From Candidatus Heimdallarchaeota archaeon (GTDB lineage Archaea; Asgardarchaeota; Heimdallarchaeia; Heimdallarchaeales; Heimdallarchaeaceae), in contig JAUVXV010000009.1 of assembly GCA_030603365.1 (NCBI GenBank), positions 80,568-144,567 on the forward strand: 64,000 nucleotides of DNA. Reading direction: 5' to 3'. Under the pieces are notes generated by a model, which was given only the letters and a program-made list of their open reading frames with translations, ran no database searches and was not told the origin of the DNA. This document shows, piece after piece, positions 25,086-34,122 of the stretch. The translations under genes were made by a program, and so were the position numbers. Each line of letters opens with the position of its first letter. Within the stretch, counting starts at the first letter, position 1.

Positions 25086-26984
25086 ATGACTTCTGCAAAC
25101 AACATCACCAATAATCAAGAGATTCAAGATAAAGAAACTCAACTTTTAATGGGAAACAGAGCGGTAGTTCAAGGTCTTTTGGAAGCCAAAGTCGGTCTTG
25201 CAACTGCTTATCCGGGAACACCAAGTACTGAAATACAAATGCAATTATACAAGCTGAGTAAAAAGGGACAAATCTACTTTGAATTTTCAGTAAATGAAAA
25301 AGTTGCATTAGAGATAGCTGCTGCTTCAGCATTATCAGGAGTCAGATCAGCTGTTATTATGAAACATGTAGGATTGAATGTTGCTTCTGATCCATTAATG
25401 GCTCTAGCCTATTTTGGTGTTGTAGGGGGAATGGTTCTTGTAGTAGTTGATGATCCTGGATGTTTATCAAGCCAGAATGAACAAGATTCTAGATTTTGGG
25501 GCAAATTCTCTCATTTACCAATATTAGAACCTTCCACATCTCAAGAAGTAAAAGATACAATAGTCAAAGCTTTTGAATTATCAGAAAGGTATAACTCAGT
25601 ATTTATTGTTCGTTTAACTAACTATACTTCTTTAAATACTTCAGAGGTTGAGAAGAACGTCATCGAAGAAGAAATGAAGAGGGATGGAACTTTCTTTAAA
25701 GATGTTCGATATATTGTACCAGCTAGGTATGTCTACCACAAGGAGCTACATGGGAAAATCAAAGCCATTAGAGCAGATAAAGAATTTCTCGGATTTAATG
25801 AATTAAGATATTCTGATTCTAAATCTGATAAATTGATAATAACTCAAGGGTCTATCTTCCCAATGGTGGAATATACTAGAAACTTTAGTAAATTAGATGT
25901 ACCTATTCTAAAGGTAAGTGCTATTCATCCTTTGAGTGAAGAACAACTTTGTGAAATTATTAATAATTACAAATACATCTACTTTGTAGAAGAGCTAGAA
26001 ACGTATCTAGAGGATGAAATTTCTGCAATTATTGCTAAAAACAATTTAAATGTGAAGATTATTGGAAAGGAAAAATTACGAATTCCTCAAGAAAATAAAA
26101 TTTCTCCTGATGTTCTTTTAGAACCTTTCACACTTATAGCTGCTAATCCTGATGATGAAAATACGTTCAAATATGAAGAGATTCCCAAACTACCTTTCGA
26201 ACCAGTCATTGGAAGAGAAGACTTGCTTCTTCCAAGAACCTTGCCTAGATTGTGTGATGGGTGTTCTCACAGAGGCGCATTCTATTCCATAAAGAGAGCA
26301 ACTGATGTCACTACACATATTTTACCTTCAGATATAGGTTGCTATGCTCTAGGGCAAGTTTCTCCTATTGAAGTTGGAGATTTCTGGTTATGTATGGGTG
26401 CAAGTATAGGAACTGCGATAGGATTTTCACTTACTAACAATAAACCAGTTATAGCAATTATTGGTGATGGAACTTTCTTCCATGCTGGTATTCCTCCACT
26501 TATAGATGCTGTTCTCTATAATCATAATATCACAATAGCGATCTTGAATAACCGATTAACAGCGATGACGGGGGGGCAACCTACTCCATCTTCTGATGAT
26601 GAGACGACACAGAATCAAAACTCAGTTGATATAGAAGAACTAGTAAAAGCTATTGGAGTTAAATGGGTCAAATCTGTCAGAGTAGAGAATGTTAAAGAAA
26701 ACACAAAATTGATTAGAGAGGCCATGGATTTTGAAGGACCAGCTGTAGTGATATTTAACGGTGAGTGCATAGTAGAACTCTATAAACATGATTACGATTT
26801 AGGGGAACCTCCGTACGTAGATCAAGAAACCTGTAATCACTGTGGTATATGTTTTATAGAATTTGATTGTCCATCAATTGTTAAAGTGGATGGACGTATA
26901 GAGATTAAGGAAGAGACATGTTCAGCTTGTAATATTTGCGTAAATGTCTGTCCTCAGGATGCTATTATTCCTAGAAAGAAGTAG
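25086..26984 (+). CDS. iorA: Indolepyruvate:ferredoxin oxidoreductase, alpha subunit
   Basis: The 632-residue chain has the IorA order: an N-terminal pyrimidine-binding domain (GNRAVVQGLLEAKVGLATAYPGTPSTEI), a transketolase C-like middle, a thiamine-diphosphate domain (GDGTFFHAGIPPLIDA, then NNRLTAMTGGQPTP), and two C-terminal [4Fe-4S] motifs (CNHCGICFIEFDC and CSACNICVNVCP). The enzyme oxidatively decarboxylates aryl 2-oxoacids from aromatic amino acids to aryl-CoA, reducing ferredoxin. The subunit gene iorB follows nine bases after the stop. ATG 25086 is preferred to TTG 25077. The first cluster motif has a longer final spacing (CxxCxxCx5C), a known variation in this family. Confidence 0.95.
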   Translation: MTSANNITNNQEIQDKETQLLMGNRAVVQGLLEAKVGLATAYPGTPSTEIQMQLYKLSKKGQIYFEFSVNEKVALEIAAASALSGVRSAVIMKHVGLNVASDPLMALAYFGVVGGMVLVVVDDPGCLSSQNEQDSRFWGKFSHLPILEPSTSQEVKDTIVKAFELSERYNSVFIVRLTNYTSLNTSEVEKNVIEEEMKRDGTFFKDVRYIVPARYVYHKELHGKIKAIRADKEFLGFNELRYSDSKSDKLIITQGSIFPMVEYTRNFSKLDVPILKVSAIHPLSEEQLCEIINNYKYIYFVEELETYLEDEISAIIAKNNLNVKIIGKEKLRIPQENKISPDVLLEPFTLIAANPDDENTFKYEEIPKLPFEPVIGREDLLLPRTLPRLCDGCSHRGAFYSIKRATDVTTHILPSDIGCYALGQVSPIEVGDFWLCMGASIGTAIGFSLTNNKPVIAIIGDGTFFHAGIPPLIDAVLYNHNITIAILNNRLTAMTGGQPTPSSDDETTQNQNSVDIEELVKAIGVKWVKSVRVENVKENTKLIREAMDFEGPAVVIFNGECIVELYKHDYDLGEPPYVDQETCNHCGICFIEFDCPSIVKVDGRIEIKEETCSACNICVNVCPQDAIIPRKK

Positions 26985-26993
26985 GTGAAAAAT

Positions 26994-27623
26994 ATGAGCC
27001 AGAACACAGATAATGAAAAACCAATTAACATTGCAATAATAGGTCTTGGAGGACAAGGAGTAATCACTCTAACTAAACTGATAGCTGATGTAAGCTTTGG
27101 ACTAGGAAAGAAAGTATGTTACAATGAGATTCATGGATTATCTCAAAGAGGTGGATCTGTTCAATCTTTGCTTCGAATAAATGAAGCAGAAAATCCTGTT
27201 TTCGCTGATAAAGATGTTGATTACATAATTGGTCTAGAGATGTTAGAAGCTCTACGATACTTATATTTGGCAAAGGGGTCGACAGCAAAGGTAATTATCA
27301 CCAATAAATATCTTATCAGATCAACCTCAGATTTGGGATATGAACAGTTCCCAGATGAGGATGCAATAGTGATGGAAATAAAGAAACACTCTTCTGAGCT
27401 ATATCTTTTTGATGCTTTAGGGTTTGAAGAGAGTACAAAAACAAAATTCAAACCACTAAATGTTGCAGTTTTCTCTGCAATGACAACCTTTCAAGAATTA
27501 GGTTTACCAACAAAAAAAGCAGAAGATTTAGTAACGGAATACCTTGGACGAAATACTATCTTGCGACAAATTAACAAGAAAGCCTTTAAGGATGGTTCAA
27601 AATGGCTGAGGAAACTGGAGTGA
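26994..27623 (+). CDS. iorB: Indolepyruvate:ferredoxin oxidoreductase, beta subunit
   Basis: The 209-residue protein matches the POR gamma-type domain: INIAIIGLGGQGVITLTKLIADV at the start, then YNEIHGLSQRGGSVQSLLRI, the standard IorB signature. ATG 26994 is supported by AGGTG overlapping the iorA stop codon, which couples translation of the two. It forms the heterodimer with IorA and completes the 2-oxoacid oxidation unit. The next gene (PanE-like) begins five bases after its stop, so the three form one operon. Confidence 0.93.
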   Translation: MSQNTDNEKPINIAIIGLGGQGVITLTKLIADVSFGLGKKVCYNEIHGLSQRGGSVQSLLRINEAENPVFADKDVDYIIGLEMLEALRYLYLAKGSTAKVIITNKYLIRSTSDLGYEQFPDEDAIVMEIKKHSSELYLFDALGFEESTKTKFKPLNVAVFSAMTTFQELGLPTKKAEDLVTEYLGRNTILRQINKKAFKDGSKWLRKLE

Positions 27624-27628
27624 ATAAA

Positions 27629-28666
27629 ATGAATGTTCTAATAGTAGGTCCTGGAGCAATTGGTTGTGGTGCAGCTGCAACAATAGGAAAAAACAACCAT
27701 GTAGTTTATCTTCTTGGAAGAGATTATCACAAAAAACATTTTTCAAAAAACCCTGTAATTTACAAAGTAGGAGATAAAACCGTTTCTACCAAAATTAATC
27801 CTATAATAATGGATGATTTAAAGGATGGTAGCATCAAACCGGATGCAATTTTGATAACTCTGAAGGCAAATAGTACTATGGCATTGGTTAAAGAAATGGA
27901 ACCCTATCTTTCATCTGAAACACCAATTCTTTCTCTCCAAAATGGTTTTATAGCGCAAGATATTTTTGATAAAACTTCGTTTACTAATGTTTTTGCATGT
28001 GTTGTTGGTTTCAACAGTTTCCTAGAAGATACTGGTGTAGCAATTCAAACTACTGAAGGTGATATGATTGTTGGTAAAATTATATCAGAAGTTTCTGAAA
28101 ATACCGGTGATGATGTTCCTGGATTTATTTTTAATCTTCTAAATCACATCATTGAAACAAAAGTTTCTCAAAATATCATTAGTGATGTTTGGATGAAAGC
28201 CATGATTAACTCAACAATCAATCCTATATGTGCAATAGGTAACTTAACTCTGGGTGAATTAGGAATCTATGAACCAGGACTCAAACTTGGTCTGTGGGTC
28301 TGGAGAGAATTAGTTCATGTGGTTGATTCTTTAAATCTAAAATTGAATCCTTTTCAAGGTATTCTACATCCTGAGATGCTTTATGTGTATGATATTGTGA
28401 GTTATGGTATCGCAAGAATGGTAATATGGAAAATGACTGGAGACAATAAAGATGCAGTAGTTTCTATGCTTCAAGATGTGAGAAACAACAGATCGACAGA
28501 AATTGATTATCTAAATGGGAAAATAGTAGAAATAGGTGCTGATTATAGTCTTGAGATGCCTGTTAATAAACTACTAATTGACACAATTAAACAGATAGAG
28601 CGGGGAGAACTTAAACCTTCAAAAGGCCTTCTGAACAAACTTTATAGAAATTATATCATGCATTGA
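27629..28666 (+). CDS. Ketopantoate reductase family protein (PanE/ApbA-like)
   Basis: The 345-residue protein begins MNVLIVGPGAIGCGAAATIG, an NADP-binding Rossmann motif, then has ILITLKANST, LQNGF, and VWMKAMINSTINPICAI with the catalytic Lys and Asn of the ketopantoate reductase fold. ATG 27629 is chosen; GGAGTG at the end of iorB serves as ribosome site. The family reduces 2-oxoacids such as ketopantoate to 2-hydroxyacids, but many homologs are not PanE. The operon with iorAB suggests action on a 2-oxoacid from amino acid breakdown; true pantothenate synthesis is also possible. Confidence 0.85.
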   Translation: MNVLIVGPGAIGCGAAATIGKNNHVVYLLGRDYHKKHFSKNPVIYKVGDKTVSTKINPIIMDDLKDGSIKPDAILITLKANSTMALVKEMEPYLSSETPILSLQNGFIAQDIFDKTSFTNVFACVVGFNSFLEDTGVAIQTTEGDMIVGKIISEVSENTGDDVPGFIFNLLNHIIETKVSQNIISDVWMKAMINSTINPICAIGNLTLGELGIYEPGLKLGLWVWRELVHVVDSLNLKLNPFQGILHPEMLYVYDIVSYGIARMVIWKMTGDNKDAVVSMLQDVRNNRSTEIDYLNGKIVEIGADYSLEMPVNKLLIDTIKQIERGELKPSKGLLNKLYRNYIMH

Positions 28667-28788
28667 TGGAATCCATTAGTTTTTTCTTTTACTTTTTATG
28701 CTTAAATGTCTATATATAAGTGAATAATGGGTCAAACTTAAAAATGACTTTATTCCAATATAGTATTAATAGCTCTTAGGTGGTTTAA

Positions 28789-29112
28789 ATGAAAATTGAG
28801 GAACTAAAACCAGATTCGAATTTTGATGAACTAAAGGTCAGAATACTTTCAAAACAAGGTCCTAGAGAAGTACATGCTAGAGGAAACCCATTACATGTCT
28901 GGGATATTCTAGTAGTTGATGAAACTGGAACTACTACATTGACATTATGGGGAGCAACAGCTGCAGATAATTACAAAGTAGGTCAAGTTATTACAATTAG
29001 TAATGGCTGGTGTAAGATGTTTAGAGATACAAAACAAATATCCTTGGGTAGAGAAGGAAAAATGTTTCTTTCAGATGATGATCCTAGCATTCCTACCAAA
29101 CCTCCCGAATAA
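28789..29112 (+). CDS. Single OB-fold DNA-binding protein (archaeal SSB/SOSS-B-like)
   Basis: The 107-residue protein is one OB fold: FDELKVRILSKQGPREV, then HVWDILVVDETGTTTLTLWG (the hallmark strand 2-3), VGQVITISNGWCKMF and a final ISLGREGKMF. It matches the short archaeal SSB, related to the RPA/SOSS-B type, that binds single-stranded DNA or RNA. The acidic, proline-rich tail (SDDDPSIPTKPPE) is shorter than in Sulfolobus SSB. ATG 28789 is preceded by AGGTGG at the right distance. It stands alone between two plus-strand genes. Confidence 0.85.
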   Translation: MKIEELKPDSNFDELKVRILSKQGPREVHARGNPLHVWDILVVDETGTTTLTLWGATAADNYKVGQVITISNGWCKMFRDTKQISLGREGKMFLSDDDPSIPTKPPE

Positions 29113-29188
29113 TTTACTATTGCTTCTTTAATAAAAGATATATTGCTTATTTTTCTTTTTGTTTTCAAATTAATGTTGATGTGAGTAA

Positions 29189-30259
29189 ATGAGTCAGATT
29201 ATTATTAAAAGTCCCAATCCTGATGTTATTTGGAACAGTTGGAAACAAAAAGCATCTCGTAACATAAACTTGGAAAAGCACTACAAAACTAAAGGTGCTG
29301 TATTTTCTCTCGATAGTATAATAGCTGCTGAATATGTTAAAGCTGTCAATAAAGCTGCAATTGTTTTCTTTGAAGAAATTTATGAAGCTACAACCTCTTC
29401 AGCAAAAAAAATCATTAAACAAGGCAATGTCAAATCTCTTCAGAAGGAACAATTTTACGAATTCAAAACTGTAGCAGTTAAATCAGAATGGAAGGGTCCT
29501 GAGAATGTTGCTTATTTGAATTCAATTCAAGAATATGGTTGTAGTTCATGTAGAGGTTCTGGAACCATTACTTGTTCAAAATGCAATGGCAGAAAAGACA
29601 TTATATGTTCTAACTGCAAAGGCACAACTATTGGTTGTAAAAATTGTAACTCTACAGGTAAAATAACGATAAGACTTTCTGTTATAGATCAACAAGGTAA
29701 CAAGAAAAATGTTGAAAAAACAGTTCCTTGCACTCAATGCTCAGGTACAAAAAGAGTGGAATGTTCAAGATGTGGGGGTTCAGGTAAAGTTCCCTGCGAT
29801 TCTTGCCAAGCTGAAGGAGTTAAATCTTGTAAAGATTGCGGAGGTAATGGAGTTTTATTCAAGTGGATTATTCAACCTGTGCCTTTCAAAGCAGAAAGAA
29901 CTGCCAAACCTGTTATCTTATCTTCCATAAAAGTATCCGGATTTGAAAAGGAAATGGGTGTGGAAATTCAGAAAGCAATTGAAAGAGTAGAAGGGATAGC
30001 TATTAGAGATCCATATAATGAGCTCAATCAGCGATTCATTGAACCAAGCTTAGGATACTTTACTAAAGAATTATCTAAAATCATCAATGAGACCCAGAAA
30101 AGCTGGAAAAGTGCATCCAAGAATACAGATTTTACAATCAGAAAACCAATCTATATTTATCCACTGATTGCTTTAGATTGTGAAACAGCAAAAGGAAAGA
30201 AATTCCAAGTCTTTTCAATAGGTTCAGAAAGAGGGTATCTTGTTTTTGGAAAGATATAG
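29189..30259 (+). CDS. DnaJ-type zinc-finger protein with eight CxxC knuckles, no J domain
   Basis: The 356-residue protein has eight CxxC units in two blocks of four: Cys118/121, 129/132, 140/143, 150/153, then 181/184, 192/195, 203/206, 214/217, many followed by the GxG of DnaJ knuckles. DnaJ itself has four such units and two zincs, so this resembles a doubled zinc domain. No HPD-containing J domain is present, so Hsp70 stimulation is unlikely. Flanking regions (1-110, 225-356) are mixed alpha/beta and unrecognised. A thiol or chaperone-like function is inferred. ATG 29189 follows GATGTGAG. Confidence 0.8.
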   Translation: MSQIIIKSPNPDVIWNSWKQKASRNINLEKHYKTKGAVFSLDSIIAAEYVKAVNKAAIVFFEEIYEATTSSAKKIIKQGNVKSLQKEQFYEFKTVAVKSEWKGPENVAYLNSIQEYGCSSCRGSGTITCSKCNGRKDIICSNCKGTTIGCKNCNSTGKITIRLSVIDQQGNKKNVEKTVPCTQCSGTKRVECSRCGGSGKVPCDSCQAEGVKSCKDCGGNGVLFKWIIQPVPFKAERTAKPVILSSIKVSGFEKEMGVEIQKAIERVEGIAIRDPYNELNQRFIEPSLGYFTKELSKIINETQKSWKSASKNTDFTIRKPIYIYPLIALDCETAKGKKFQVFSIGSERGYLVFGKI

Positions 30260-30283
30260 AGGGTTTAGTTAAACTCTTTTTTT

Positions 30284-30640
30284 CTAACAGTTCAGGTGAA
30301 ATGCACCAGCAACTTTAACACCTTTTTTTACAAGTTCATTGAATTTCTTCACAGCTTGAGTAGATTTTTCAACACTAATACTAATTTCTTTAGTTTCTAG
30401 CTTTTTAATTAGCTCTTCAGGAACCTGTACTAGACCAAACATGCCTGTCCCTACAACTAAAGTTTCAATTTCTTTCTCCTTTAGAATTTTTAAATCATCT
30501 AAGTGAAGAGCATGTCCTTTCTTTCTTCTCCAATTAGTTTCAATAGAATCGGTGAAAATTATTAGATCAGAGGTATAAGAATGTCCATTAATCACCATTT
30601 TGCCAAAACGATATTTCTCAATTATATTCACTTTAGTCAC
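30284..30640 (-). CDS. Mth938-like domain protein
   Basis: The 118-residue protein fits the Mth938/DUF498 family (also called NDUFAF3/AAMDC-like): a strand FGKMVINGHSYTSDLIIF, then LVVGTGMFGLVQVPEELIKKL and a C-terminal GVKVAGAFHLNC. The fold is known structurally; the biochemical role in archaea is not established. The start is GTG 30640 with TCGGTGAC just around it. It converges on the DnaJ-zinc-finger gene across a short T-rich spacer. Confidence 0.85.
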   Translation of the reverse strand: MTKVNIIEKYRFGKMVINGHSYTSDLIIFTDSIETNWRRKKGHALHLDDLKILKEKEIETLVVGTGMFGLVQVPEELIKKLETKEISISVEKSTQAVKKFNELVKKGVKVAGAFHLNC

Positions 30641-30748
30641 CGAAGATGAGTATACATATTCTACATCTACCTTTAATCTTTTTTATTGACAAAGTATTAA
30701 ATACAAGAATTAATTATAATTCCTTGATTAGATTTAGGAGTTAAGAAA

Positions 30749-31516
30749 ATGGTAGAATTTTGGGTATGGATAGTAGTAGGAGTAATACTGTTATTTTCTG
30801 CATTCTGGTTTTTATCTGGAATCAGAGTAGTATTAGAATATGAACGAATAGTTGTCTTCCGATTAGGCAGATACAAAAGAACGATGGGACCGGGAGTAGT
30901 TTATGTCCTTCCTGTCTTTGAAAAAGCTAGAAAGGTTGATCTCAGGATCATAACTCAAGATATTCCTAGACAAGAAGTTATGACTCGTGATAATATTCCT
31001 GTCTTAGCTAATACAGTTGTCTACTTCAAAGTTGAACGTCCAGAAGATGCAGTGATTAAAATTGAGAATTATGTTTATGCTGTTAGACAGTATACTCAAG
31101 CAGCTCTACGTGATACAATGGGTACCATGGAACTTGATCAAGTTCTTATTGAGAGAGATAAGATTGCTCAAGATATACGAAATATAGTTGACAAAGAAAC
31201 TAGTGAATGGGGAATTGATATTAAGGGAATTAAAATTCAAGAGCTTGAACTTCCTGCAGAAATGAAAAGAGCATTTGCAATGCAAGCTGAAGCAGAAAGA
31301 GAAAAAAGAGCTGCAATAATTAAATCAGAAGGTGAACTTCAAGCATCAGCAAATCTTGCAGAAGCTGCAAGTAAACTTGCGAAAAATCCAGGATCTATGC
31401 ATTTAAGAACTTTGCAGACTATCAGAGATATAGCTCAAGATCCAAGCGAGAAAATTGTTATCTTCATGCCTAGTGATTTAACAGAAGTTGCCAAGAAAGT
31501 TGTAGGTAAGAAATAA
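30749..31516 (+). CDS. Slipin / SPFH-domain (stomatin-like) protein
   Basis: The 255-residue protein has an N-terminal membrane hairpin or helix (VWIVVGVILLFSAFWFLSGI), then the SPFH core (VVFRLGRYKRTMGPGVVYVLP, TRDNIPVLANTVVYFKV, TLRDTMGTMELDQVL-like, ERDKIAQDI), and the coiled-coil ELPAEMKRAFAMQAEAEREKRA. Known slipins oligomerise as membrane microdomain scaffolds. They are commonly paired with an NfeD protein; here none is adjacent and the neighbour is a sugar-phosphate-lyase-like gene 14 bases on. ATG 30749 has AGGAG at optimal distance. Confidence 0.92.
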   Translation: MVEFWVWIVVGVILLFSAFWFLSGIRVVLEYERIVVFRLGRYKRTMGPGVVYVLPVFEKARKVDLRIITQDIPRQEVMTRDNIPVLANTVVYFKVERPEDAVIKIENYVYAVRQYTQAALRDTMGTMELDQVLIERDKIAQDIRNIVDKETSEWGIDIKGIKIQELELPAEMKRAFAMQAEAEREKRAAIIKSEGELQASANLAEAASKLAKNPGSMHLRTLQTIRDIAQDPSEKIVIFMPSDLTEVAKKVVGKK

Positions 31517-31530
31517 AAAGGTGAGAGTTT

Positions 31531-32202
31531 TTGGGTTTAGAAACTCATAAGAGATACGTACAAATTGCTTTCAATGGCTCAGCTCAGCAGGTTCGACGAG
31601 TACTACCACAGATACCTTATGACTCAAGAATAATCATAGAGGCAGGAACTCCATATATTAAGAGAACAGGTATGGCAGGTGTCAGCCTCATCAGACGATG
31701 GTGGCGTGGGTTGATTGTTGCTGATATCAAAGTTACAGATGGAGCTGTTAAAGAAGTGATGTTCTCAGCTGCTGCAGGAGCTAATGCTGCAACTGTAATG
31801 GGTTCTGCTCCAGTTGAAACTTTGGATTACTTCGTTACATATTGTAAAAATCACAATCTCTACTCTATGATAGATATGCTAGGTGTTGATAAACCTCTAC
31901 GAAAAATGCTTCCTATGAAAACCAAACCTGATGTTGTTGTAATTCACAAAGGAAGAGATGAGGAAAGCAACAAGAGTAATATTATCAGATATAAAGACAT
32001 AGCAAAAATACATTCGAAGTATGAGAGTCTTATTTCAGTAGCAGGAGGGTTGGGTTTCAAAGATGTTAGAAAAGCTTATTTCAATGGTGCTGATATAGCT
32101 ATTCTGAATGTTACAGAACCAGACGACCCAAATGTTGGTTTACCTGATCGTTCAAACTTTAAGCGGCTAATACCTGCAATTTTAAGTGCAGTGGGTGATT
32201 AA
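31531..32202 (+). CDS. Hexulose-6-phosphate synthase/OMP decarboxylase superfamily protein
   Basis: The 223-residue TIM-barrel protein carries the DxKxxD motif of the suite (Asp65, Lys67, Asp70 in VADIKVTDG). It also has the strand-2 EAGTPYIKRTG, IHKGRDEE near strand 6, and SVAGGL for the phosphate site, closest to 3-hexulose-6-phosphate synthase. The strand-1 acidic residue of HPS (ALD) is Asn here (AFN), so the substrate may differ. The start is TTG 31531 with AAGGTGAG before it. It is 14 bases after the slipin gene, an unexpected pairing. No fused isomerase is seen. Confidence 0.8.
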   Translation: MGLETHKRYVQIAFNGSAQQVRRVLPQIPYDSRIIIEAGTPYIKRTGMAGVSLIRRWWRGLIVADIKVTDGAVKEVMFSAAAGANAATVMGSAPVETLDYFVTYCKNHNLYSMIDMLGVDKPLRKMLPMKTKPDVVVIHKGRDEESNKSNIIRYKDIAKIHSKYESLISVAGGLGFKDVRKAYFNGADIAILNVTEPDDPNVGLPDRSNFKRLIPAILSAVGD

Positions 32203-32219
32203 CCTACTCACAACTTTTT

Positions 32220-33089
32220 CTAACAATCAAAAACGAAACTTTTACCAAATGGTGCATAATTAACTCTGTTCTCACCTAATTTCTTTCTTAAAAGATGATA
32301 TGCCCTTCTACCAATACTATGATTGAAAAAGAATTTGACGTTCTTAAAATCTTGATTTAATTTATGAGCTATTTGTAAAATTATCTCTTTCTTAGCACCA
32401 TAAAGATGAACTCCACCAATTAATGTAGTTACTTTATCATTCACCAAACTCTCTGCCTTTCTGATAGTATTGCTAATCCCAGAATGGCAACAACCGCAAA
32501 TAAGTACTAATCCTTCTTTACTTTTTAATATTAGAGAAATTTCATCTAGAACTGGATCTATAGACCATTCTCCATTTACATAGTGAACAAAATAGCTAGA
32601 AATGTTTTGGTCTTCAATTCTTTCATCTAAAGATATTTCTCCCGTTGTTATCAAATAAGGCGTTATTTCTACTGGTTCTGAACTTAAATTGAATTTTATT
32701 TTATTCTTCAATTCTGGTTTTATTGAATAGATTCCAGCATTCCACAATCGTAGTTTGCCGATTTGTGCTCTTTTAGCTTCGAGAGCATTTGTATGGGCAT
32801 ATATAGGAATGATTGATTTCTTTGTTCGATTTTCTAGAAGAGCATTGAGTCCACCAGTATGATCAGAATGACCATGAGAAAAAACAATTTTGTTTATTTT
32901 GTCTGGTTTAATATCTAATATCTCCATATTCTTAATTAGAAGTCTACCAACTAAACCTAAGTCGTACATTATATGATGTCTTCCTGAAGCGATGTAGAAT
33001 GACAATCCATGACTAAATACTGAAAAAATTCCAGGATTTGTAATTCTATCATATACTGTCGTAATTGAGGTTTGCAATAAATCACTCAA
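32220..33089 (-). CDS. MBL-fold protein of the RFA-P/COG1237 type
   Basis: The 289-residue protein has HxHxDH as SHGHSDHTGGL, preceded by the usual FSVFSHGLSFYI start region, and the later CGCCHSGI that marks the COG1237 branch (members annotated as ribofuranosyl-aminobenzene phosphate synthase-like). The C-terminal part has IGGVHLYGA with the last metal His. RFA-P synthase assignment for this branch is often over-transferred, so only the metallo-hydrolase fold is claimed. The start is TTG 33089, with a TATA-like TTATTATATTG at about 33107-33118 and no ribosome site, as in a leaderless message. Confidence 0.82.
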   Translation of the reverse strand: MSDLLQTSITTVYDRITNPGIFSVFSHGLSFYIASGRHHIMYDLGLVGRLLIKNMEILDIKPDKINKIVFSHGHSDHTGGLNALLENRTKKSIIPIYAHTNALEAKRAQIGKLRLWNAGIYSIKPELKNKIKFNLSSEPVEITPYLITTGEISLDERIEDQNISSYFVHYVNGEWSIDPVLDEISLILKSKEGLVLICGCCHSGISNTIRKAESLVNDKVTTLIGGVHLYGAKKEIILQIAHKLNQDFKNVKFFFNHSIGRRAYHLLRKKLGENRVNYAPFGKSFVFDC

Positions 33090-33142
33090 AGAAAGAAGCT
33101 ATTTTGACAATATAATAATATTTCGAAAAAATGGGAAAATGC

Positions 33143-33150
33143 TTTAAATT
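33143..33150 (+). promoter_or_regulatory. TATA box for the M55 peptidase gene
   Basis: TTTAAATT (33143-33150), preceded by an A-rich BRE-like stretch, is centred 30 bases before ATG 33177. It makes TTG 33150, at the edge of the box, an unlikely start. Confidence 0.5.
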
Positions 33151-33176
33151 TGTATCAATACGTTATACATGATAAA

Positions 33177-34025
33177 ATGAAAGCTTTCATTTCTGTTGAT
33201 CTAGAAGGAATGCCCTTTGTGGTTATTCCTGGTCATTTAAACCTTAAAGGATCTCTTTATCCTGAAGCAAGAAAAATAGCTACACAAGTTACTCTTTTTG
33301 TAACTGAAGAACTTCATAAGAATGGTTTCGACAAAATAATAGTAGCGGATAGTCATGGACCAATGATAAATCTACTAGTCGATGATTTGCCTGAATGTGT
33401 TGAAATCGTGAGAGGTGGTCTTAGACCTACAAGTATGGTCGCTGGTTCAGAAGGTTGTGATGTCGGAATATTCCTTGGTTATCACGCTAAATTTGGGACC
33501 ATAAATGCAACTTTTGATCATACTTACAGCGGAGGAAGTGTAAACAAACTCGTCTTAAATGGAATTGAAGTGAGTGAGTATCTCCTGAATTCCTATACTA
33601 TAGGAGAGTTAAATATCCCTTCAATATTGGTTGCTGGAGATAAGCAATTGATAGAAGATGATGTTAAACCTTACACTCCTTGGGTTGAATCTGTAGCATT
33701 GAAAGAATCTCTTAGCAGGTTATCTGCAAAGAGTCCAAGTATGAAACTAATTGAGAGAGAATTACGAGCAGCTACTAATAAAGCTGTGATAAATGTGAAT
33801 GAAAATCTTGTGAAACCTCTTGTTCTTGAAAAACCTATCAATGTCTCTCTGACTCTGCGTGATACACATCAAGCTGATGCAGTTTCTTATCTACCTTTCA
33901 TTACTCGAAAAGATGCCCTTACAGTAGAATATGTTTCTAAAGATATGGTCGAAGCTTACAAAACATTTCAAGCAATTATGTTTATTTCTTCGGCTTCCAA
34001 CTCTATGCTTCAAAATCTCAAATAA
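33177..34025 (+). CDS. M55 family D-aminopeptidase (DppA-like)
   Basis: The 282-residue protein starts MKAFISVDLEGMPFV with the DxE metal pair, then has VADSHG, the GYHAKFG/DHTYS segments and the LNGIEVSEYLLNSY helix of the M55 family, which forms di-zinc toroidal decamers in Bacillus DppA. Members release N-terminal D- or other amino acids from peptides. ATG 33177 is preferred (TATA box 30 bases upstream). It is divergent from the MBL-fold gene. The downstream ABC operon starts about 100 bases later; a peptide-uptake link is possible but not shown. Confidence 0.88.
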   Translation: MKAFISVDLEGMPFVVIPGHLNLKGSLYPEARKIATQVTLFVTEELHKNGFDKIIVADSHGPMINLLVDDLPECVEIVRGGLRPTSMVAGSEGCDVGIFLGYHAKFGTINATFDHTYSGGSVNKLVLNGIEVSEYLLNSYTIGELNIPSILVAGDKQLIEDDVKPYTPWVESVALKESLSRLSAKSPSMKLIERELRAATNKAVINVNENLVKPLVLEKPINVSLTLRDTHQADAVSYLPFITRKDALTVEYVSKDMVEAYKTFQAIMFISSASNSMLQNLK

Positions 34026-34122
34026 AAACGGACGAGGAAATTCCTCTGCCAAAATTTTTTTAATAAGTACTATTAAGTTAGCCCAGATACTTCACAATCA
34101 CTGAAATTTAAGAGGTTCCAAA

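Noticed and set aside
30260..30283. Hairpin-like GAGGGTTTA/TAAACTC between convergent genes as a terminator
   Set aside because: The stem is short with a 2-base bulge; not strong enough to list as a feature.
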